A stretch of DNA of 64,000 nt, from contig NZ_CP021648.1 in the NCBI RefSeq assembly GCF_002176815.1, positions 248,001-312,000 of the forward strand. The letters run 5' to 3'. A model generated the notes under the pieces. It was not told the origin of the DNA and did no database searches. It was given only the letters and a program-made list of their open reading frames with translations. This DNA is from Acidovorax sp. T1. GTDB lineage: Bacteria > Pseudomonadota > Gammaproteobacteria > Burkholderiales > Burkholderiaceae_C. Both the position numbers and the translations under genes were made by a program. Positions 58,094-64,000 of the stretch are shown here, in pieces; position 1 is the first letter of the stretch, and each line of letters opens with the position of its first letter.

Positions 58094-59266
58094 TTACCGC
58101 GGCGGCTGGGAGTCCAGCGTGTCGCGCAGCCACTGCGTGTGCTGCCCCAGCGTGGGCGCGGCAAACGGCGCGGGGCCGGGCGTGCGGTCAAAGGCAATGG
58201 CGCGCGTGAAGCCGCGGTAGCTGCCCAGCGTGGGGTGGGCAATATCGGCAATCATTTCCTCGGCCGCGACCTGCGGGTGGTCGAACATGTCTTCGACCGC
58301 GCGCGCCGCAGCGCAGGGCACGGCTTCGCCAAACAGCGCTTCCCATTCCAGCGCGCTGCGCGCGGCCAGCGCCTGGCGCAGCAGCGGCACCAGTTCATCG
58401 GCATGCTGGGCGCGCAGGCGCACGCTCGCATAGCGCGGGTCGGCGGCGAGTTCGGCCAGGCCGACCTTCTCGCACAGCGCCTGCCAGAAATGCGGCGTGT
58501 TGGCCGAGATGTAGAGGTGACCTTCGCGTGTCGGATGGATGCCGGTGATGCCGCCCGAGCGCATGTCGCGGCCTATCTCGCGCGGCTCGCCTTCGGCCCA
58601 CACCAGGCGCGCCGACTGCATGGTCAGCGCCGCGCGCAGCAGCGACACGCCCACATGCTGACCCAGTCCGCTTTGCGCGCGCTCGTACAAGGCGGACGAT
58701 ACGCCCGCGGCAACCAGCGCCGAAGCGTAGTAGTCGACCACCGAGCCATAAAGGATTTCGGGCGGACCGCCTTCCTTGGCCTGCATGGCACACATGCCGG
58801 TCATGGTCTGCAGCACCTGGTCGTAGCCGGCCTTGGTGCGCAGCGGGCCGCTGGCGCCGTAGCCCGTGACGCTGCAGTAGACCAGGCGCGGATTGATCTG
58901 CGTGAGCTGCTCGAAGGCAATGCCCAGGCGCTCGGGCACGCCGGGGCGGAAGTTGTGCACCAGCACGTCGGCGTCGCGCACCAGGCGCAGCAGCGTCGCG
59001 AGTTCCTCGGATTGCTTGAGGTCCAGCACCATGCCCCACTTGCTGCGGTTGACGCCGACAAAGGCGCGGCTTTCGGCCTCGAGCGTCGAGGGGTACTTGC
59101 GCAGGTTGTCGCCCGTGGGCGGCTCGATCTTGATGACTTCGGCGCCCTGGTCGGCGAGCAGTGAACAGCCATAGGGGCCGGCAATGTAGGCGCTCAAATC
59201 AAGCACGCGAATGCCGCTCAGGGGGCCGCGCGGGCCGGGCCGCTGTTCTGTCAGGTCTTGCTGCAT
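58094..59266 (-). CDS. Family III CoA-transferase (CaiB/BaiF)
   Basis: A 390-residue CoA-transferase: GIRVLDLSAYIAGPYGCSLLADQGAEVIKIEPPTGD at the start, LDLKQSEELATLLRLVRDADVLVHNFRPGV with the catalytic Asp expected near VDYYASALVAAGV, and GMCAMQAKEGGPPEILYGS. It moves CoA between carboxylic acids. In the same direction as the Bug and CitE-like genes, so likely to activate the acid that the lyase then cleaves. The substrate is unknown. Confidence 0.92.
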   Translation of the reverse strand: MQQDLTEQRPGPRGPLSGIRVLDLSAYIAGPYGCSLLADQGAEVIKIEPPTGDNLRKYPSTLEAESRAFVGVNRSKWGMVLDLKQSEELATLLRLVRDADVLVHNFRPGVPERLGIAFEQLTQINPRLVYCSVTGYGASGPLRTKAGYDQVLQTMTGMCAMQAKEGGPPEILYGSVVDYYASALVAAGVSSALYERAQSGLGQHVGVSLLRAALTMQSARLVWAEGEPREIGRDMRSGGITGIHPTREGHLYISANTPHFWQALCEKVGLAELAADPRYASVRLRAQHADELVPLLRQALAARSALEWEALFGEAVPCAAARAVEDMFDHPQVAAEEMIADIAHPTLGSYRGFTRAIAFDRTPGPAPFAAPTLGQHTQWLRDTLDSQPPR

Positions 59267-59356
59267 GGTGTCTTGTGTCTCACTGGAATGCCATGGGCCT
59301 TGAGCCCATGGCGGCAGGCCGCATGCCGCGGCGCTGCCTGGGGAAGTGGCGACCGT

Positions 59357-60352
59357 TCAGTCGGCCACGATGTTGCGGTCCTTGGCGAGCTTTTTCCAGC
59401 GCTCGACGTCCTTCTGGATGACTTCGCCGAACTGCTGGGGCGAGATCGATGACGTCAGTGCGCCTTCGCGCAGGAAGTTGGCCTTGATCTGCGGGCTGGC
59501 AAGTATCTGGTTCACCGCCTGATTGAGCTGGTTGACGATGGGCGCGGGCGTGCCCGCGGGCGCCAGCAGCCCCCACCACAGGTCGAACTCGTAGCCCGGC
59601 ACGGCCGCGGCCATGGGCGTCAGGTCGGGAGCGACCGGGCTGGGCTGCAGGCTGGTGATGCCGATCGCGCGCAGCTTGCCGTTGCGCACCATGGGCAGGA
59701 TGGACGGGCCGCTGGAAATCATCAGCTGCACCTGGTTGCCGATGACGTCGGTGACGGCAGGACCCTGGCCCTTGTAGGGCACATGGGTGATGTCGAAGCC
59801 CGGCGCCATGGAGCGCAGCAGCTCGGTGGCGAAATGGTTGACGCTGCCCGTGCCCGAAGACGCGTAGTTGAACTTGCCGGGGTTGGCCTTGACGGCGCTG
59901 ATCAGCTCGGCCGGTGTGCGCGCCGCGAAATCATTGTTGACGGCGACGATGAACGGGCCGCGCGCGAACATCGCCACGGGCGCAAAGCTCTTGACGGGAT
60001 CGAAAGGCATCTTGGTCTGCACGGCGGAGTTGGTCGTCATGCTCGACGAGACCGCAACCAGCGTATAGCCGTCGGCCTGGGCCTTGGCGACCTGGCCGGT
60101 GCCGGTGTTGCCGCTGGCGCCGGGACGGTTCTCGACAATCACCGACTGCTTGAGCACATCGCCCAGCTCCTTGGCGATCTGGCGCGCAAACGAATCGTTG
60201 GAGCCGCCCGGCGGGTAGGGCACGACCATGGTGATCGGCTTGGTGGGGTATTGCTGGGCCTGGGCCAGCGGCGCGAAGCCGGCGACGGCCAGCGCGGCGG
60301 CGCTGCACAGCAGGCTGCGGCGCAGCAAGGGGTTGCGGTTCAAGGTCTGCAT
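59357..60352 (-). CDS. Bug-family tripartite tricarboxylate transporter binding protein
   Basis: A 331-residue periplasmic binding protein with a signal peptide (LLRRSLLCSAAALAVAGFAPLAQA). The family core follows: YPTKPITMVVPYPPGGSNDSFARQIAKELG, ENRPGASGNTGTGQVAKAQADGY and YKGQGPAVTDVIGNQVQLMISSGPSILP. It lies between the CoA-transferase and CitE-like genes. Probably binds the carboxylic acid used by this cluster; no membrane partners are adjacent. Confidence 0.92.
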   Translation of the reverse strand: MQTLNRNPLLRRSLLCSAAALAVAGFAPLAQAQQYPTKPITMVVPYPPGGSNDSFARQIAKELGDVLKQSVIVENRPGASGNTGTGQVAKAQADGYTLVAVSSSMTTNSAVQTKMPFDPVKSFAPVAMFARGPFIVAVNNDFAARTPAELISAVKANPGKFNYASSGTGSVNHFATELLRSMAPGFDITHVPYKGQGPAVTDVIGNQVQLMISSGPSILPMVRNGKLRAIGITSLQPSPVAPDLTPMAAAVPGYEFDLWWGLLAPAGTPAPIVNQLNQAVNQILASPQIKANFLREGALTSSISPQQFGEVIQKDVERWKKLAKDRNIVAD

Positions 60353-60403
60353 TTTTGTCTCCTGGTTGTCATTCGTCTCGGCGGGCTCTTGGGCCCCTGG
60401 CCA

Positions 60404-61282
60404 TCAGTTGTCGTCTGCAATCAGTCCCAGCGCCCGTGCCTGGGCGACGATGGCCTGGGCGCGCAGCACGAAGGGCTTGTCTATCATCTTTCCGTCGACC
60501 ACATAGGCGCCCACGCCGTCGGCATCGGCCAGCGCCGCGGCGCTGACCACCTTGAGCGCGCTGGCCAGTTCCGCGGCGCCGGGCTGGAACACCTCGTTGG
60601 CCGTCGCCACCTGGCTGGGATGTATGCAGGTCTTGCCCGTGAAGCCCAGGCGCGCGGCAAGCTGGGCTTCGGCGCGAAAGCCCTCGGCGTCCTGGATGTT
60701 GGCAAACGCGCCGTCGTAGGCCGCGATGCCGGCCTCGGCTGCGGCCATGCGCACGCTCATCAGCACCTGGGCAATGGCCGCGGGCTCGCGCCGGTGCACG
60801 CCATAGGGCTCGAACAGATCGCCCAGGCCCACCTGCAGGCCCACGGCCAGCGGATGGGCGCAGGCAATCTCATGCGCCAGGCGCAGCGCGCGCGGTGTCT
60901 CGATGTTCAGTAGCAGGCGCGGCGCCCGGGCCATGCCCGCGGCGCGCGCCGCGCGCTCCACGGCGTCGGCGGCGGCGCGCACGTCGGCGGCGCTCTCGGG
61001 CTTGGGCAGGTTGATCCAGTGCACGGCGGGGCACACGATGTCCGCGACATCGCGCTCGAAATGTGGCGTGTCCATCGCGTTGATGCGCACGATCAGCGTC
61101 TTGCGGTGGCCGCCCAGGGCTTCTGGACTGCGCAGAAAGCCTTGCAGCAGCGCGCGCGCTTCGTCCTTGCGCGGTTCGGCGACGGCGTCTTCGAGGTCGA
61201 AGGACAGGCTGTCGGCCGCGCCGACCAGCGCTTTGGCGAACAACTCGGGGCGGGATGCGGGGACAAACAGTTTGCTTCTCAT
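60404..61282 (-). CDS. HpcH/HpaI aldolase / citrate lyase beta-like protein
   Basis: A 292-residue CitE-like enzyme: RSKLFVPASRPELFAKALVGAADSLSFDLEDAVAEPRKDEAR (metal-binding Glu and Asp), RINAMDTPHFERDV, LNIETPRALRLA and KTCIHPSQVATANEVFQP. Such proteins cleave or make acyl-CoA C-C bonds, for example citramalyl-CoA or malyl-CoA. Pairing with a CoA-transferase fits an activation-then-cleavage route. It is first in the minus-strand set and divergent from a LysR gene. Confidence 0.92.
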   Translation of the reverse strand: MRSKLFVPASRPELFAKALVGAADSLSFDLEDAVAEPRKDEARALLQGFLRSPEALGGHRKTLIVRINAMDTPHFERDVADIVCPAVHWINLPKPESAADVRAAADAVERAARAAGMARAPRLLLNIETPRALRLAHEIACAHPLAVGLQVGLGDLFEPYGVHRREPAAIAQVLMSVRMAAAEAGIAAYDGAFANIQDAEGFRAEAQLAARLGFTGKTCIHPSQVATANEVFQPGAAELASALKVVSAAALADADGVGAYVVDGKMIDKPFVLRAQAIVAQARALGLIADDN

Positions 61283-61326
61283 GCGGCCATTGTGGAACGC
61301 GCAAAAAACAAAAGAAACACATGCAA

Positions 61327-61345
61327 TCTTTCTTCAAAAGAAAGA
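61327..61345. promoter_or_regulatory. Candidate operator between the CitE-like operon and its LysR regulator
   Basis: TCTTTCTTCAAAAGAAAGA is a perfect palindrome with 8-bp arms and a 3-bp centre, 12 bp before the LysR start codon in a 75-bp divergent gap. Confidence 0.55.
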
Positions 61346-61357
61346 AATAATGATCGA

Positions 61358-62281
61358 ATGGAAACCCAATATCTGCGCAGCTTCCTGCTGGTCATGGAAA
61401 CCGGATCGATTGCCGAGGCCGCGCGCCGCCTGCACCTCACGGCCGCGGCCGTGGCCCAGCAGATGCGCACGCTGGAGCGCGAGTTCGGCACCGAGCTGCT
61501 GGCGCGCGCCGGGCGCACCGTGGCGCCCACGCCCGCGGGCCACCGCCTGGCCGCGACCGCGCCGCAGCTGCTGCGCGACCTGGCCCATGCGCGCACCCAT
61601 GTGAACCAGGAATCCGAGGTCGGCGAGCTGACCCTGGGCACGATCAACACCGCGCTGCACAGCCTGCTGCCCGACATCCTGGCGCGCTTCGTGGCCGAGC
61701 TGCCCGGCGTCAAGGTTTTCCTGCAGTCAGGCACGACCCAGCAGGTCTACCAGGCGGTGCAGCAGGGCACGCTCGACGCGGCGATCTGTCTTTACCCGTC
61801 GTTTGCGCTGTCCAAGGCCTTTGACTGGTCGCTGCTGCGCGAGGAGTCGCTGATACTGCTGGCGCCGCGCCATCTCGCCGGCCTGACGCCGTTCGAGCTG
61901 CTGCGCAGTCAGCCGCTGATACGCTACGACCGCAGCCTGGGCGGCGGGCAGATGATAGAGCGCTACCTGCGCGCCAACCAGATCACGGTGCAGCGCGAGC
62001 GCTTCGAGCTGAGTTCGCTGGTGGCGATCTCCATGATGGTCGACCGCGGCCTGGGCGTGGCCGTCGTGCCCGACACCGCGCTCGACTGGCCCGACGGCCA
62101 CAACGTCGTGCGGCTGGCGCTGCCCGGACAGACCGAGTCGCGCCGCTTTGGCACGCTGTGGCTGCGCTCCTCGCCGCGGTTGGCACGCATACGCCGGCTG
62201 GTCGAATGCGCCCAGGCGGTGGTGCTGGAGCGCGGCTATGCCGTTCCCGGCAGCAGGCCCTCTGCGGGTTATGCCGAATAG
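61358..62281 (+). CDS. LysR-family transcriptional regulator
   Basis: A 307-residue regulator: YLRSFLLVMETGSIAEAARRLHLTAAAVAQQMRTLEREFG, then the effector domain from GELTLGTINTALHSLLPDI. I chose ATG 61358 giving METQYLRSFL; the long upstream frame runs over the CitE-like gene. It is divergent from the CitE/Bug/CoA-transferase set and upstream of the GalD-like gene, so it may regulate both sides. Confidence 0.93.
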   Translation: METQYLRSFLLVMETGSIAEAARRLHLTAAAVAQQMRTLEREFGTELLARAGRTVAPTPAGHRLAATAPQLLRDLAHARTHVNQESEVGELTLGTINTALHSLLPDILARFVAELPGVKVFLQSGTTQQVYQAVQQGTLDAAICLYPSFALSKAFDWSLLREESLILLAPRHLAGLTPFELLRSQPLIRYDRSLGGGQMIERYLRANQITVQRERFELSSLVAISMMVDRGLGVAVVPDTALDWPDGHNVVRLALPGQTESRRFGTLWLRSSPRLARIRRLVECAQAVVLERGYAVPGSRPSAGYAE

Positions 62282-62366
62282 CTATACCTGCTAGCGGGCG
62301 ATAAGGCTGGTGGGGTCCGCTGCAAGTGTTCAGAATGTGCAGCAATACACAGGAGAGACAACAGCA

Positions 62367-63485
62367 ATGCAAACGGCCATTCCCTGCCTTTTGATGCGTG
62401 GCGGCACCTCGAAAGGCCCGTTCTTTCGCGCCGAAGACCTGCCGCAAGACCTGGCAACGCGCGACAAGGTGCTGCTCGCGGCGCTGGGTTCGCCCGACAA
62501 GCGCCAGATCGACGGCATTGGCGGCGCCCACCCGCTGACCAGCAAGGTCGGCATGGTGTCGCTGAGCCAGCGCGAAGGCATTGATCTCGAATTCCTGTTT
62601 GCCCAGCTCCAGCCCGAGAAAGACACCGTAGACACCACGCCCAACTGCGGCAACATGCTGGCCGCGGTCGTGCCGTTCGCTCTCGAGACCGGTATGGTCA
62701 GCGCGCGCGGCGAGACCAGCACCTTTCGCGTGCTGACGCTCAACACCGACATGGCGGCCGACATCACGGTGCAGACGCCGGGCGGCCAGATTTCCTATGA
62801 GGGCCAGGCGCGCATCGACGGCGCACCGGGCCAGTCGGCACCCGTGGACATCAGCTTTCTCGACACCGCGGGCTCGGTCTGCTCCAGCCTGCTGCCCACG
62901 GGCCAGCCCAGGGACACCATCACCGTCACCGGAGAAGGCTTTGACGACTTCACGCTGGACGTGACCTGCATAGACAACGGCATGCCGCTGGTCATACTGC
63001 GCGCCGCCGACGTGGGCCGCACGGGCCAGGAAAGCGTTGCCGAACTCAATGCCGACACCGACCTCAAGCGCCGCATCGAGGCGCTGCGCCTGCAGATCTC
63101 GCAGCGCATGGGCCTGGGCGACGTGACGCAGAAGAACTACCCGAAGATGACGCTGATCGCGCCGCCCGCGCATGGCGGGGCGCTGACCACGCGCAGCTTC
63201 ATTCCCCACGCCTGCCATGACGCCATCGGCGTGCTTGCGGCGGTGACCGTGGGCACAGCGGTGAAGATGCCCGGCACGGTCTGCGAGGGCGTGGCCCAGG
63301 TGCCCCAGGGCGCGGGCAGCGTCACGGTCTCGGTCGAGCATCCCACGGGCGAGTTCAGCGTCACGCTGGACAGCGATCCGGACCAGCCTTCGGTCGTGAC
63401 CAAGGCCGCGCTGCTGCGCACCGCGCGCCTGCTGATGCGCGGCGAAGTGATGGTGCCGCGCAGCGCCTGGGACGGCAAGCGCTGA
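62367..63485 (+). CDS. 4-oxalomesaconate tautomerase / PrpF-family isomerase
   Basis: A 372-residue protein: IPCLLMRGGTSKGPFFRAEDLP at the start, the KRQIDGIGGAHPLTSKVGMVS segment, DTTPNCGNMLAAVVPFAL with the active Cys, and HACHDAIGVLAAVTVGTAV. This resembles GalD of gallate/protocatechuate 4,5-cleavage and the PrpF aconitate isomerases. AGGAGA lies 11 bp before the ATG. The next gene is an aromatic-acid-type permease, which favours the GalD role. Confidence 0.88.
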   Translation: MQTAIPCLLMRGGTSKGPFFRAEDLPQDLATRDKVLLAALGSPDKRQIDGIGGAHPLTSKVGMVSLSQREGIDLEFLFAQLQPEKDTVDTTPNCGNMLAAVVPFALETGMVSARGETSTFRVLTLNTDMAADITVQTPGGQISYEGQARIDGAPGQSAPVDISFLDTAGSVCSSLLPTGQPRDTITVTGEGFDDFTLDVTCIDNGMPLVILRAADVGRTGQESVAELNADTDLKRRIEALRLQISQRMGLGDVTQKNYPKMTLIAPPAHGGALTTRSFIPHACHDAIGVLAAVTVGTAVKMPGTVCEGVAQVPQGAGSVTVSVEHPTGEFSVTLDSDPDQPSVVTKAALLRTARLLMRGEVMVPRSAWDGKR

Positions 63486-63557
63486 TTGCCGGGCGCAAGA
63501 TGTTTGCAATGGCCAGCGTCGATCCGGGCGCCGGCCGCGAGAGTGAAGTGAAGCGTT

Positions 63558-64000
63558 ATGTCCTCCAAGTCCCCGCGTGAGACAGGCTCTGCCGTGAATG
63601 TGCAGACCCTGCTCAACGAACACCCGTTCTCGGGTTTCCAGTGGCGCATCTTCGCGCTGTGTTTCTTCATCGTGCTGCTCGACGGCTTCGACACTTCGGC
63701 CATCGGCTACATCGCCCCGCATCTGATGACCGAGTGGGGCGTGAGCAAGCCCGATCTCGCGCCGGTGCTCAGCGCCGCCTTGTTCGGCCTGGCCGCGGGC
63801 GCGCTCAGCGCCGGACCGCTGGCCGACAAGCTCGGCCGCAAGGTGGTGCTGGTCGGCTCGGTGGCGCTGTTTGCCCTGGCCTGCCTGGGTTCGGCGTTTT
63901 CGCCCAATCTGTGGACCCTCACGGCGCTGCGCTTCGTCACCGGCGTGGGTCTGGGCGCGGCCATGCCCAACGCGGTGACGCTGATGAGCGAGTACTGCCC
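63558..64000 (+). CDS. MFS transporter, aromatic acid:H+ symporter type (cut by window end)
   Basis: The first 147 codons of a major facilitator permease. The translation has FQWRIFALCFFIVLLDGFDTSAIGYIAPHL, with the DGFD motif of the AAHS group (PcaK/BenK). The loop signature follows as GPLADKLGRKVVLVG, then RFVTGVGLGAAMPNAVTLMSEY. It follows the GalD-like gene by 72 bp and is probably co-transcribed, pointing to uptake of an aromatic or related acid. The C-terminal two thirds lie outside the window. Confidence 0.9.
   Translation, partial: MSSKSPRETGSAVNVQTLLNEHPFSGFQWRIFALCFFIVLLDGFDTSAIGYIAPHLMTEWGVSKPDLAPVLSAALFGLAAGALSAGPLADKLGRKVVLVGSVALFALACLGSAFSPNLWTLTALRFVTGVGLGAAMPNAVTLMSEYC

Noticed and set aside
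61983..63722. 579-codon minus-strand frame opposite the GalD-like gene
   Set aside because: Antisense to a gene with clear family motifs; no start context or domains.

Overview
The window is high-GC DNA from a betaproteobacterium of the Comamonadaceae, most like Acidovorax and relatives. The grounds are the atpIBEFHAGDC order, a dihydrolipoamide dehydrogenase with its own lipoyl domain, a split methionine synthase, many Bug-type binding proteins beside LysR regulators, and a dispersed repeat (core GATAGCTGCTTRCGCTTG) that I associate with this family. I ran no search; family names rest on motifs read in the translations.

Positions 1-12.9 kb are housekeeping: the end of a PTS EIIA gene, ptsH and ptsI; an EamA permease; the lipoate set ybeD-lipB-lipA (minus strand); and the complete F1Fo ATP synthase operon ending in a strong terminator. 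A decayed group II intron of class C type sits directly behind that terminator, and an intact IS21-family element lies inside it with an 8-bp target duplication. From 16.6 to 21.8 kb are a LemA/TPM cluster, a SnoaL-like protein, a YheT-type hydrolase, a conserved hypothetical gene and a diheme cytochrome c5-type protein.

A tRNA-Arg(CCG) at 22.1 kb begins an accessory region reaching about 42.1 kb. It holds (a) a three-gene ABC-three-component (ABC-3C) locus, with an Mrr-like nuclease effector, a middle component and a Rad50-like ATPase with a zinc hook; (b) a type I restriction-modification operon hsdM-yhcG-hsdS followed by a nucleotidyltransferase gene pair and hsdR; (c) an XRE regulator divergent from an excisionase/integrase pair, with a near-consensus promoter framed by an inverted repeat; and (d) small cargo genes of unknown function, one with a HicB-like domain behind a membrane helix. 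The region ends at an IS3-family element that truncates a D-lactate dehydrogenase gene.

From 42.1 to 64 kb the window is a patchwork of catabolic modules joined at visible breakpoints. There is an oxidation operon (Fe-alcohol dehydrogenase, Bug protein, aldehyde dehydrogenase, truncated dld) with a divergent LysR gene. Next come the metH N-terminal part and an in-frame chimera of an AAA ATPase with the catalytic half of AceF, followed by intact lpdA. An IS91-family transposase preceded by a perfect LexA-type box follows, then a ycaC-like gene cut by that IS, and pirin with a divergent LysR. Last is a CoA-transferase / Bug / CitE-like / LysR / GalD-PrpF / MFS cluster that looks built for an unsaturated or aromatic-derived carboxylic acid.

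The best candidate for a poorly characterised system is the ABC-3C locus at 22692-26118. The most striking structural oddities are the ATPase-AceF fusion, the SOS-box-controlled transposase, and the family repeat used as coding sequence in two genes.
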